DNA of 64,000 nt from Tsukamurella tyrosinosolvens (GCF_900104775.1 NZ_FNSA01000003.1:4712001-4776000), one strand, 5' to 3'; positions 23,795-32,339 are shown, counted from the first letter of the stretch. Made by a program: numbers and translations. The notes: generated by a model from the sequence alone, not told the origin.

Positions 23795-25216
23795 ATGCCC
23801 ACCAACTATGACCTCGCGATCATCGGGTCCGGCGGCGGCGCGTTCGCTGCCGCAATCCGCGCGAGCACACTCGGGAAGTCGCTGGTGATGATCGAGCGCG
23901 GCACGCTTGGGGGGACCTGCGTGAACACCGGCTGCGTACCGTCCAAAGCCCTGATCGCGGCCGCCGCAGCACGGCACGCCGCTGCCGACGCTCCCGGCCG
24001 GTTCCCAGGCATCACAACGGCCGCAGGGCCGGTGGACATGCCCACGGCAGTCGCCGGAAAGCAGTCGCTGGTCGACATCTTGCGGACCGCGAAATACGCC
24101 GAGATCGCCGACTCTTACGGGTGGCAGACCCGGCGGGGCTTCGCGTCATTCGCCGGCACACCGGATGCGCCGGTCCTCGACATCACCGACGTCGACGGCA
24201 ACGTCGAAACCGTCACGGCCGAGCACTACCTGATCGCCACCGGCGCCCGCCCCTGGGCACCACCGATACCCGGGCTGGACGAGGCGGGGTATCTGACCTC
24301 GACCGCGGCAATGGACCTGACACAGCTTCCCCAGTCACTGCTAGTGCTCGGCGGCGGCTACGTCGCCTTGGAACAGGCACAGCTGTTCGCCCGCCTAGGA
24401 TCGCAGGTCACGCTGCTGGCCCGGTCGCAACTAGCGTCGAAAGAAGAACCAGAGGTCTCCAGGACGCTGGCCGAGGTCTTCGCCGATGAAGGGATCCAAG
24501 TCAAACGAGGAGCGGTACCCCTCCATGTCACCCGCACCGCAGACGGCACGGTGACCGTCACCAGCGATGTGTCCGGACGCTTGCAGGAAGATCGCGCCGA
24601 CCAGATTCTCGTTGCCCTCGGCCGCCGCCCCGCCACCGATGCAATGAACCTCGCCACGGTCGGAGTCCACACCGGCGACTCCGGACAGATCCTCGTCAGC
24701 GACCACCTGCAATCGTCCAACCCCCGGGTCTGGGCCGCAGGCGATGTCACCGGCCATCCGCAGTTCGTCTACGTCGCCGCCCGCCACGGCACCCTGGTCG
24801 CCGACAACTCACTCGCAGGCGCCGCCAAGTCCGTCGACTACACTCGACTGCCGCGAGTGACTTTCACCAACCCGGCGATCGGCACAGTCGGCATCACAGA
24901 AGAGCAGGCACGTACAGCGGGGATCCGCTGCGCCTGTCGCGTCCTGCCGCTCGACCACGTGCCCCGCGCGGTGGTGAACCGGGACACCCGAGGGTTCATA
25001 AAGATCGTCACCAACGCCGCCACGGGCGAGGTCCTCGGCCTGACCACCGTCGCCGAGAACGCAGGAGAACTGGTCGCCACCGGCGTTCACATCTTGGGCA
25101 AAACCGTCACCGAGATCGCCAACGCCTGGACGCCCTACCTGACCATGGCCGAAGGCATCCAGATCGCCGCCAAGTCCTTTGTCACCGACGTCTCGAAGCT
25201 GTCCTGCTGCGCCTAA
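23795..25216 (+). CDS. merA: mercury(II) reductase
   Basis: This pyridine-nucleotide disulfide oxidoreductase has 473 residues. LAIIGSGGGAFAAAIRA is the FAD site, GGTCVNTGCVPSKALIAAA the redox-active disulfide, LLVLGGGYVALEQAQ the NADPH site, VWAAGDVTG the second FAD contact, and the C-terminal KLSCCA the vicinal cysteine pair that is diagnostic of MerA. It reduces Hg(II) to volatile Hg(0). The N-terminal HMA (NmerA) domain of many MerA proteins is absent. No merT, merP or merB is visible; the MerR-type gene at 18481 could be its regulator. It has its own ribosome-binding site (AGGAG) 152 bases after copZ. Confidence 0.9.
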   Translation: MPTNYDLAIIGSGGGAFAAAIRASTLGKSLVMIERGTLGGTCVNTGCVPSKALIAAAAARHAAADAPGRFPGITTAAGPVDMPTAVAGKQSLVDILRTAKYAEIADSYGWQTRRGFASFAGTPDAPVLDITDVDGNVETVTAEHYLIATGARPWAPPIPGLDEAGYLTSTAAMDLTQLPQSLLVLGGGYVALEQAQLFARLGSQVTLLARSQLASKEEPEVSRTLAEVFADEGIQVKRGAVPLHVTRTADGTVTVTSDVSGRLQEDRADQILVALGRRPATDAMNLATVGVHTGDSGQILVSDHLQSSNPRVWAAGDVTGHPQFVYVAARHGTLVADNSLAGAAKSVDYTRLPRVTFTNPAIGTVGITEEQARTAGIRCACRVLPLDHVPRAVVNRDTRGFIKIVTNAATGEVLGLTTVAENAGELVATGVHILGKTVTEIANAWTPYLTMAEGIQIAAKSFVTDVSKLSCCA

Positions 25217-25252
25217 CGTCCGAGCGAACATCCCCGAATGGAACCCCCACCT

Positions 25253-25277
25253 GATGATACCCCCATGGGGTATCATC
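25253..25277 (+). promoter_or_regulatory. CsoR-type operator upstream of the multicopper oxidase
   Basis: A perfect inverted repeat has arms GATGATACCCC and GGGGTATCATC with a CAT centre. The core TACCCCCATGGGGTA matches the pattern of copper-responsive CsoR operators. It ends 26 bases before the ATG of the oxidase gene, so it should control that gene. It differs from the CCCCCTGGGGGG boxes of the sulfur module, and no copper-type CsoR gene is present in the window. Confidence 0.75.
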
Positions 25278-25303
25278 GGGTTATCTACGAGAGGTGCGAT
25301 TAT

Positions 25304-26803
25304 ATGGTGTACGCATCACGGCGCGCGGTGATTGCGGCTGGCCTGGGCCTGGTTGGGTCGGGGGTACTCGCCGCGTGCGGCGGCACGAGCACCAGCAAGC
25401 CGGGCGGCGGCTCGCGATCGATACAGGGCCCGCCGCTGCAGGCGACACCCCAGGCCGGGCAGAAGGTCGTCGAAACGACGCTCACCGCGCGGGAGAGCAC
25501 CGTCGACCTCGGCGGCATTACCGCCCGGACTTGGGCGTACGACGACGCCCTACCGGGCAAAGTCATCCGCGCCAAGGCCGGCGATTTCCTGCGCGTCACC
25601 CTCGACAACAAGCTTCCCGCCGACACCACCATCCACTGGCACGGGATCCGGCTCCGCAACGAAGCCGACGGTGTTCCCGGCGTCACCCAGGACGCGATCC
25701 GTCCCGGAAGAAGGTTCGTCTACGAGTTCACCGCACCGGACCCGGGCACCCACTACTTCCATCCGCATGTCGGCGCCCAACTCGACCGCGCCCTCTACGC
25801 CCCGATCATCATCGATGATCCCACCGAACGCGGCGCCTACGACGACGAGTGGATCGTCGTCCTCGACGACTGGACCGACGGCGTCGGCAAGAACCCCGAC
25901 CAGATCCTGGCCGACTTCCAGGCCAAGACCGGGTCACTCAAACCCGGAATGGATATGGGTGGCATGGATCACTCCTCGATGCCCGGCATGAGCAGCTCAC
26001 CGCTCGGCGATGCCGGCGACGTGATCTACCCGCACTACCTCATCAACGGCCGGATCCCCGCGGCGCCGACCGAGTTCCGCGCCAAACCAGGACAGCGGAT
26101 CCGCTTACGGATCATCAACGCCGGCTCCGACACTGTCTTCCGGGTCGCCCTCGGCGGCCACACCATGACCGTCACCCACACCGATGGACACCGGGTCAAT
26201 GACAAGCAAGCTCGGGCACTGTTCGTCGCCATGGGCGAACGGTACGACGTGACCGTCACCGCGGGCGCCGGCGCGTTCCCTCTCGTCGCCGCCGCGGAAG
26301 GCAAGAAGGGTCAGGCACTGGCGGTCCTGCGCACCGGATCCGGCGACGCACCCGCTGCCGACGTTCGCCCCGCTGAACTGGACGGCCCCGTCCTGCTCGG
26401 GGCGTCCGAATTGACCGCCGCCGACTCCGCGCGCCTACCCGACCGCGAACCGGACTCGACGCTCAAGGTCACGCTCAACGGCCAGATGGACCCGTACGCG
26501 TGGGGCATCAACGGCAAGAAGCACGGCGAAGACAAACCGTTGATAGTCCGGAAAGGCCAGCGCCTGCGGATGCAGATCACCAACGAAACGATGATGCTGC
26601 ACCCCATGCATATCCACGGCCACACCTGGGCCCTGCCCGGCAGCAGAGGCCTGCGCAAGGACACCCTGCTCCTCAAACCGATGGGCTCGGTCGAGGTCGA
26701 CCTCGACGCGGACAACCCCGGCAGCTGGGCCCTGCATTGCCATAACATCTATCACATGGAGATGGGCATGATGACCACCCTCCGGTACTCCGGTACACAG
26801 TGA
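25304..26803 (+). CDS. multicopper oxidase (CueO/copper-oxidase type), exported
   Basis: The protein has 499 residues. The N-terminus YASRRAVIAAGLGLVGSGVLAACG resembles a Tat-type signal ending in a lipobox cysteine. The four copper-ligand blocks of three-domain laccase-like oxidases are present: IHWHGIRL, HYFHPHVG, HPMHIHGH and HCHNIYHMEMGM. A Met/His-rich insert GMDMGGMDHSSMPGMS (about residues 218-233) is like the methionine-rich region of CueO that binds extra copper. It oxidises toxic Cu(I) to Cu(II) outside the cytoplasm. ATG at 25304 follows GAGAGG by about 10 bases. It is controlled by the CsoR-type operator directly upstream. Confidence 0.92.
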   Translation: MVYASRRAVIAAGLGLVGSGVLAACGGTSTSKPGGGSRSIQGPPLQATPQAGQKVVETTLTARESTVDLGGITARTWAYDDALPGKVIRAKAGDFLRVTLDNKLPADTTIHWHGIRLRNEADGVPGVTQDAIRPGRRFVYEFTAPDPGTHYFHPHVGAQLDRALYAPIIIDDPTERGAYDDEWIVVLDDWTDGVGKNPDQILADFQAKTGSLKPGMDMGGMDHSSMPGMSSSPLGDAGDVIYPHYLINGRIPAAPTEFRAKPGQRIRLRIINAGSDTVFRVALGGHTMTVTHTDGHRVNDKQARALFVAMGERYDVTVTAGAGAFPLVAAAEGKKGQALAVLRTGSGDAPAADVRPAELDGPVLLGASELTAADSARLPDREPDSTLKVTLNGQMDPYAWGINGKKHGEDKPLIVRKGQRLRMQITNETMMLHPMHIHGHTWALPGSRGLRKDTLLLKPMGSVEVDLDADNPGSWALHCHNIYHMEMGMMTTLRYSGTQ

Positions 26804-26915
26804 CACACCTGCGGCCCCGTGATGGACCGCAGGACAAGTGCACGCCTTGGCGTTACCGGACCTGCACCATTTCGGCTCATGGCGACTGCGGTCAATCCGA
26901 TCTGGCATCTCGCCA

Positions 26916-26973
26916 GTTCAACTCGACATCGGCACAGAGTGTTCACCTCGACAGTAAGGATCGTTCAAGGACG
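26916..26973 (+). promoter_or_regulatory. PHO-box-like repeats upstream of the split phosphatase
   Basis: Three GTTCA-starting repeats occur: GTTCAACTCGA (26916), GTTCACCTCGA (26941) and GTTCAAGGACG (26963). The last two are exactly 22 bases (two 11-base units) apart. Actinobacterial PhoP boxes are 11-base direct repeats beginning GTTCA, so the phosphatase was probably phosphate-starvation controlled before disruption. Confidence 0.4.
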
Positions 26974-26990
26974 TGTGATCCCATGCTGCA

Positions 26991-27082
26991 ATGACGAAGA
27001 TCGATGGTGGAAAGACGCGCGTCGCGGCGGCCGTCAGCGTGGTGGCGGTGCTCGGTGTCGTGGCGGCGTGCGGCAGTAACGA
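26991..27082 (+). pseudogene. lipoprotein alkaline phosphatase, 5' fragment
   Basis: ATG at 26991 opens 30 codons that encode a lipoprotein signal peptide (KTRVAAAVSVVAVLGVVAACGSN), with the lipobox cysteine at residue 27. The frame is interrupted directly after SN by the composite ISL3 element and would run to a stop 5 codons later. The other part of the gene begins at 30796 with the same AGT-AAC codons in the same frame, so removing 27083-30795 plus one duplication gives a continuous gene. Confidence 0.9.
27075..27082. repeat. 8-bp target duplication AGTAACGA, left copy
   Basis: AGTAACGA directly precedes the GGCTCTTCC end of the composite element and is repeated at 30796-30803. It encodes SN plus the first two bases of the next codon of the phosphatase. 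Confidence 0.95.
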
Positions 27083-27248
27083 GGCTCTTCCCAGATGAGG
27101 GTGTAGGTCGGTCGGGCGCGTCGGTCCGCAGATAGACGTCGAGGTCTCCCGACGATGGAGGTTCCTACGCCATCCATCCGAAAGACCTCGACGTGACCGA
27201 CACAACCCCGCCGGCCGGCTTCGGCCGCCCTGACCTCACCGCCTTCGC
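27083..27248 (+). repeat. truncated left end of the ISL3 element (direct repeat of 29357-29522)
   Basis: These 166 bases align without gaps to the left end of the intact ISL3 element at 29357-29522, with only scattered differences. They include the start of the transposase (VTDTTPPAGFGRPDLTAFA), which then runs to a stop at 27270. At 27249 the match stops abruptly and GGCTCATCCCAATCG begins, an inverted copy of the first 15 bases of the element's right end. Confidence 0.9.
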
Positions 27249-27476
27249 GGCTCATCCCAATCGACCCTGATCGGGTCTGCTGACCCCCTCGACGAGAACG
27301 CAGCGACATCACAGCCACCCAACCCCGACCGTCCGGGAAGCTGGGGCACGTCACACGGCCTGTGCTGCGGGCGTGTCGAGTGGGTCGTCCAGGGGCGACG
27401 CAGGAGCGTCGACGCGACGTGCTGAGAGGTGGTTCCAACCGAGCGCTAGGACACTGGCTACAGGCATGGCGATAGG

Positions 27477-28418
27477 TCAGGAACGGCGTCGCTCCCTGCG
27501 CAGGAGGGAGCGCAGAGTCTCGGCGTTCGCGTAGCCGACCCGTAGCGCGATCTCGGCGGAGGTGAGGTCCGTGGTTGCTGAGAGGTGCCGAGCTCGTTCG
27601 ATGCGAAGCCGTTGGACGAAGCCGAGCGGAGTGAGGTTGAGCGCCGCACGGACTCGTCGTTCGAGGGTGCGCCGGCTGGTGCCGAGCGACTGCGCGACGA
27701 AGGCGACGTTGAACGGTTCGTCCAGGCGGGCGCGCACGAAGCGTTCGAACTCGACGACGATCGGGTCCTCGTGCCGGAGATGTTCGTAGGCGACGAAGGC
27801 CGCCTGCGACGGACGCTCGTCTATGATGAGGAGCTTGGCGACATGTTGGGCCAGGTCGGGGCTGATCGATCGCACGAGTGAGAGCGCGAGGTCGATGTGG
27901 GCGAACGCGGCGCCGGCGGTGACGAGGTTCCCGTCGACCACGACCATGGTGTCGAGATCGAGGGCGACGGTCGGATAGCGCTTCAGGAACTCCGGCCCCA
28001 GGAACCAACTGGTCGTCGCCCGCCGATGATGCATCCGTCCAGTCTCGGCGACAGCGAACACGCCGGTGCACGCCGCGGCGATCCGGGTGGTCGCCTCGTC
28101 GAGGCGCCCGAGCGAGGCGATGACCGAACGAGCATCTCGGCTCTGGAGGGCGTCGTGGGTCGCGGCGGCCGTGAGGGTTCCAAGCGCAGGGACGACGACC
28201 ACGTCGAACTCTCCGGACTCCGACAGCGGGTGGTCCACCGACAGGGTCATCGATGCCGTCGTGGTCACTCGCCGTTTCGGTCCGAGGATGGCGAGTTCGA
28301 TCGCGTCGATCCGCGGGTCGACATCGCTGCGGGCTCCGTCGGCCACCCGCACGATGTCGATGATCGACGCGACAGCCGAACCGAAGCAGCCGTCGATCGC
28401 GATCAGTCCGATACGCAT
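27477..28418 (-). CDS. GlxA-like AraC-family regulator with DJ-1/PfpI domain
   Basis: The protein has 313 residues. An N-terminal class-I glutamine-amidotransferase-like domain (MRIGLIAIDGCFGSAVASII, VVVVPALGTLTAAA, RIAAACTGVFAVAETG with the nucleophile-elbow cysteine) is followed by two AraC helix-turn-helix units (FNVAFVAQSLGTSRRTLERR and LTSAEIALRVGYANAETLRS). Such proteins are transcription factors; the ligand is unknown. ATG at 28418 begins the family sequence. It is divergent from the monooxygenase-like gene at 28527 and probably regulates it. It lies within the composite element. Confidence 0.85.
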   Translation of the reverse strand: MRIGLIAIDGCFGSAVASIIDIVRVADGARSDVDPRIDAIELAILGPKRRVTTTASMTLSVDHPLSESGEFDVVVVPALGTLTAAATHDALQSRDARSVIASLGRLDEATTRIAAACTGVFAVAETGRMHHRRATTSWFLGPEFLKRYPTVALDLDTMVVVDGNLVTAGAAFAHIDLALSLVRSISPDLAQHVAKLLIIDERPSQAAFVAYEHLRHEDPIVVEFERFVRARLDEPFNVAFVAQSLGTSRRTLERRVRAALNLTPLGFVQRLRIERARHLSATTDLTSAEIALRVGYANAETLRSLLRRERRRS

Positions 28419-28526
28419 GGCGCCAACAATAGCAATACTGCCGTATACGCCACTTCTCACATGCCCTTGCTCGTCATACGCTGAACTCGCTTCACCAAGA
28501 AACCTCGACACCTAGGAGAACCCCTC

Positions 28527-28838
28527 ATGTCCACACCCGCATCACTTCCGTATGCCTTCGTCGCCAAGATCGTCGCGGCCGATGGACAGCACGACGCGCT
28601 CGCCGATCTGCTCGCCGGCGCTGTCGCGCTCGCCAACGAAGAAGTAGGAACGATTGTCTGGTTCGCGGTCAGGACCCACGCCGACACCTTCTGGATCTTC
28701 GATGCATTCCCCGACGAGGCCGCTCGCGACGCCCACGCCAACGGCGCCATCGTCGCAGCCCTGATGGCCAACCAGCACCTCCTCGGCGCAGCACCCGAGA
28801 TCCTGGCGGCCGACGTCCTCGCGTCCAAGCTTCCGTAG
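28527..28838 (+). CDS. antibiotic-biosynthesis-monooxygenase (ABM/YgiN-like) domain protein
   Basis: This is a dimeric alpha-beta-barrel protein of 103 residues: AFVAKIVAADGQHDALADLL opens it, and WFAVRTHADTFWIFDAFPDEAARDAH carries the conserved strand and DxF/DxxAxxxH pattern of ABM domains. Members oxidise quinols or other small aromatics or simply bind them. It starts behind AGGAG, 108 bases from the divergent GlxA-like gene, which suggests a regulator-target pair carried as cargo of the composite element. Confidence 0.8.
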   Translation: MSTPASLPYAFVAKIVAADGQHDALADLLAGAVALANEEVGTIVWFAVRTHADTFWIFDAFPDEAARDAHANGAIVAALMANQHLLGAAPEILAADVLASKLP

Positions 28839-29356
28839 TCCGCCAACGCACGAGACGATCGCGCCCCGCCGAGCCGTCGCCAGGTCGCGACGCAGCGCCA
28901 CGCTGCGTTGCCGAGCGGTGCGAGGCCTATCGGCACACGGACAGGATGTCCGAGCGTTCATCCGGCGAGGGGTCCGTCGCAGAGGAGAGCGACGTCGGGT
29001 GTCGGGCAGAGCCGTGAGGCCAGCGCATCGCGCGACCATCAGAACCGAACCGCCCCTGCCCTACGTTTCCGCAGGTCAGGGGCTGTTCGCCGGAGCCGCC
29101 TGTCGGAATCGAACCGACGACCTAATCACGTCGGCTTTGCGTCTATCGCCTGATGCGCCCACTGGGCGAACGAGCCGCTGACCTGCGCGAACGCCGAGCG
29201 TGGGGGACGCCGCCATCCGGTGGTGACCGACGACGACCGACTAGTACCGACCGTTTCACCGGAGCTTGCGGCGGCGTCGAAGCCGAGCAAGCTCCATTCT
29301 TTTAGCTCACCGCGCCCTCCTCCTCGCCGGTCCCGTCTTCGTCGAAGACGTTTCAG
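28839..29356. other. 518-base gap inside the composite element, with a tRNA T-arm-like scrap
   Basis: There is no convincing gene. On the minus strand, GTCGG-TTCGATT-CCGAC (29102-29118) is an ideal tRNA T-arm and is followed by AGGCGGCTCC, like a tRNA 3' end. The expected 5' acceptor, D-arm and anticodon arms do not pair well, so this is at most the 3' part of a tRNA gene picked up by the element. Confidence 0.35.
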
Positions 29357-30795
29357 GGGTCTTCTCAGATGCCGGTGTAGGTCGGCCGGGCGCGTCGGTC
29401 CGCAGATAGACGTCGAGGTCTCCCGACGACGGAGGTTCCTACGCCATCCATCCGAAAGACCTCGACGTGACCGACACAACCCCGCCGGCCGGCTTCGGCC
29501 GCCCTGACCTCACCGCCTTCGCTCGACTCGACGGCCTCGGTCTGAGCGTGACCGGACAACGACTTGAACCGGATCGTGCGGTCCTAGCGTGCCGCGTGGT
29601 GGAACCAGATCAGTGGTGCCGACGGTGCGGCAGCGAAGGCGCTGCTCGTGACACCGTGATCCGGCGGTTGGCCCACGAGCCGCTGGGCTGGCGACCGACC
29701 GTGCTGGAAGTTGTAGTGCGCCGCTACCGCTGTGCCGACTGCGGACACGTGTGGCGCCAAGACACCAGCGCCGCTGCGGAGCCACGCGCGAAGCTCTCGC
29801 GCACCGGGCTGCGGTGGGCGCTGGAAGGGATCGTGGTCGCACACCTCACCGTCGCCCGTGTCGCCGAGGGACTCGGGGTCGCGTGGGACACCGCCAACAA
29901 CGCGGTCCTGGCTGAAGGCAAGCGGCTGCTGATCAACGACCCCACGCGGTTCGAGGGCGTGAAGGTCATTGGCGTCGATGAGCACGTCTGGCGCCACACC
30001 AGGCGTGGCGACAAGTATGTCACCGTGATCATCGACCTCACCCCGGTCCGCGATGGCGCCGGCCCAGCAAGGCTGCTGGACATGGTCGAGGGCCGGTCGA
30101 AGGCGGCGTTCAAGACCTGGCTCGCCGACCGCGACGACGCCTTCCGTGACGCGGTCGAGGTGGTCGCGATGGACGGCTTCACCGGGTTCAAGACCGCCGC
30201 TGCGGAGGAGATCCCGGACGCGGTCACGGTGATGGATCCCTTCCACGTCGTGCGCCTGGCCGGTGACGCCCTCGACAGGTGCCGGCGCCGGGTCCAACTC
30301 GCGATCCACGGGCACCGTGGGTTCAGGGACGACCCGCTCTACAAGTCGCGGCGCACGCTGCACACCGGCGCGGACCTGCTCACCGACAAGCAGAGCGACA
30401 GGCTACGCGCGCTGTTCGTTGATGACGCTCACGTCGAGGTCGAGGCGACCTGGGGTGTCTACCAGCGCATGATCGCCGCCTATCGCCACGAGGACCGGCA
30501 ACGTGGCCGCGAGCTCATGGAGAAGCTGATCACCGACCTCAGCGCCGGCGTCCCCAAGGTGCTCACCGAGCTCACCACCCTGAGCCGGACCCTGAAGAAG
30601 CGAGCCGCTGACGTGCTCGCCTACTTCGAACGACCCGGCACCAGCAACGGGCCGACCGAGGCGCTCAACGGACGGCTCGAACACCTGCGCGGCTCCGCAC
30701 TCGGGTTCCGCAACCTGACCAACTACATCGCCCGAAGCCTGCTCGAGACCGGCGGCTTCAGACCCCAACTCCTACACCCCCGATTGGGATGAGCC
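29357..30795 (+). mobile_element. intact ISL3-family insertion sequence
   Basis: The element is 1439 bp from the left end GGGTCTTCTCAGATGCCGGT to the right end whose inward reading is GGCTCATCCCAATCGGGGGT. It contains one full-length transposase. Its right end is also the right end of the composite element; its left end has no AGTAACGA, so it does not have its own target duplication. Confidence 0.85.
29467..30792 (+). CDS. ISL3-family transposase
   Basis: The transposase has 441 residues. The N-terminal zinc-binding region has CRVVEPDQWCRRCGSEGAARD and YRCADCGHVW (CxxC pairs), then a helix-turn-helix region, then the DDE domain with VIGVDEHVWRH, VTVIIDLTPVRDG, VVAMDGFTGFKTAAAEE, MDPFHVVRLAGD and SNGPTEALNGRLEHLRG. 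The stop TGA lies in the right terminal repeat. The GTG at 29467 begins the family sequence; no strong ribosome-binding site is seen. It appears functional and could have mobilised both ISL3 elements here. Confidence 0.92.
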   Translation: MTDTTPPAGFGRPDLTAFARLDGLGLSVTGQRLEPDRAVLACRVVEPDQWCRRCGSEGAARDTVIRRLAHEPLGWRPTVLEVVVRRYRCADCGHVWRQDTSAAAEPRAKLSRTGLRWALEGIVVAHLTVARVAEGLGVAWDTANNAVLAEGKRLLINDPTRFEGVKVIGVDEHVWRHTRRGDKYVTVIIDLTPVRDGAGPARLLDMVEGRSKAAFKTWLADRDDAFRDAVEVVAMDGFTGFKTAAAEEIPDAVTVMDPFHVVRLAGDALDRCRRRVQLAIHGHRGFRDDPLYKSRRTLHTGADLLTDKQSDRLRALFVDDAHVEVEATWGVYQRMIAAYRHEDRQRGRELMEKLITDLSAGVPKVLTELTTLSRTLKKRAADVLAYFERPGTSNGPTEALNGRLEHLRGSALGFRNLTNYIARSLLETGGFRPQLLHPRLG

Positions 30796-30803
30796 AGTAA
30801 CGA
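30796..30803. repeat. 8-bp target duplication AGTAACGA, right copy
   Basis: This is identical to 27075-27082, directly after the GATGAGCC end of the composite element. It is in the same reading frame (AGT-AAC-GA) as the left copy. Confidence 0.95.
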
Positions 30804-32181
30804 CGGGGGCCCGGGGGTCTCGGGCGACACCGCGTCGAAGGTGGACATCACCCGGTCCGCGGCGGGCGACATCACCGCCCACGGGGGTGCGAAGCGCCTC
30901 GCCGGCGACCAGACGCAGGCGATCGCCGATTCGATCCAGCGGTCGAAGGCGAAGAACGTCATCCTGATCATCGGTGACGGCACCGCCAACCAGGAGCTCA
31001 CGCTGGCCCGTGACTACCAGTGGGGCGCCGGCGGCCAGATCCCCGGCATCGACCAGCTGCCGCTGTCGGGTGACTACACCACGTACGCGCTGGACAAGAA
31101 CACCAAGAAGCCCGACTACACGACCGATTCCGCCGCCTCCGGCTCCGCGTGGGCCACCGGCACCAAGACCTACAACGGCGCCGTCGGCGTGGACGTCAAC
31201 GGCAAGGCGCAGCGCTCGATCCTCGAGATCGCCAAGGCCAACGGCCGCAAGACGGGCAACGTCACCACCACCGAGCTGCAGGACGCGACCCCGGCCGTGC
31301 AGGTCGCGCACGTCGCGCAGCGCAAGTGCTACGGCCCCGTCGCCACCAAGGAGAAGTGCGCGTCGGACGCCCTGGAGAACGGCGGCCTCGGGTCGATCAC
31401 CGAGCAGCTGCTGGCGGCCCGCGCCGACGTCACCCTGGGCGGCGGCTTCAAGACCTTCCAGGAGGTCGCCGGCGCCGGCCAGTACGCGGGCAAGACGCTC
31501 GAGGTGCAGGCCAAGGAGCGCGGCTACCAGATGGTCCGCTCGGGTGAGGAGCTCGACGCCGTCAAGGACGCGGGCCAGGACAAGCCGCTGCTCGGCGTCT
31601 TCGCCGACGGCAACCTGCCCCGCCTGTGGGGCAAGGCCACCGCGACCAAGGAGGGCGGCAAGGAGCCGGCCGTCACCTGCTCGCCGAACCCCGAGTTCGC
31701 CGCGACCCCGAAGCTCGAGACCATGACCAAGAAGGCGATCGACCTGCTGGGGGGCGACAAGGGCTTCTTCCTGCAGGTCGAGTCCGGCTCCGTCGACAAG
31801 GCCAACCACGACGCCGACCCGTGCGGCCAGATCGGCGAGACCGTCCAGCTGTCCGAGGCCGTCACCGCGGCGCTCGACTTCGCGAAGAAGGACAAGGACA
31901 CCCTGGTCATCGTCACCGGCGATCACGCGCACACCAGCCAGATCGTCGAGACCGGCTCCGTCACCCCGGGCCTGACCCGCACGCTCAACACCAAGGACGG
32001 CGGCCTGCTCACGGTCAACTACGGCACGTCGCTCGACCCGGGCGAGGAGCAGCACACCGGCGGCCAGGTCCGCATCGCCGCGTACGGCCCCGGCGCCGCC
32101 AACGTCGTCGGCGTCACCGACCAGACCGACCCGTTCTTCTACATCACCGACGTACTCGGCCTGGACCGGGCCAAGAAGTAG
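30796..32181 (+). pseudogene. alkaline phosphatase, main 3' fragment (signal peptide separated)
   Basis: From AGT at 30796 the frame runs 461 codons: a linker, then the PhoA-type alkaline phosphatase fold with [20 protein letters not shown] (first metal aspartate), [20 protein letters not shown] (catalytic serine region), [20 protein letters not shown] and [15 protein letters not shown] (metal-binding Asp/His). The other metal-ligand histidine is in [12 protein letters not shown]. Without the 5' fragment the protein has no signal peptide; a GTG at 30841 could start a cytoplasmic version, where the family's disulfides and zinc loading would be compromised. Codon use (AAG, CTG, GAC dominant) is strongly biased, suggesting a well expressed gene before disruption. 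Confidence 0.9.
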
Positions 32182-32339
32182 GAGGCAAGCCACGGCCACG
32201 CGTTCGCGATCACCCTTCGCGGACCGACTGGACGAGATCCCGGTCGGCATGATCGCCGGCCGGACAGCCCGGCTCGATGTCCCGGGCCGACGGAGCATCG
32301 TGTTCAGCGGCGCCACCCGCAACTCGGCGTAGGTGGCTA

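Larger units (their letters stand above)
27083..30795 (+). mobile_element. ISL3-based composite element inserted in the phosphatase gene
   Basis: The element is 3713 bp. The left end reads GGCTCTTCCCAGATGAGGGT; the right end read inward is GGCTCATCCCAATCGGGGGT. Both are directly flanked by AGTAACGA. Inside are a 166-bp remnant of the IS left end, a leftward GlxA-like regulator, a rightward monooxygenase-like gene, a tRNA-like scrap and an intact ISL3 element. The whole unit therefore behaves as one transposed block with outer ISL3 ends, or as an IS insertion later expanded by recombination between ISL3 copies. Confidence 0.85.

Noticed and set aside
29085-29190. complete tRNA gene on the minus strand
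   Set aside because: Only the T-arm and 3' end look right; acceptor 5' strand and anticodon arm do not pair, so it is listed only as a scrap.
32182-32339. short rightward frame after the phosphatase (FADRLDEIPVGMIAGRTARL...)
   Set aside because: It has no start or ribosome-binding site and no recognised family; possibly a gene remnant but not supportable.
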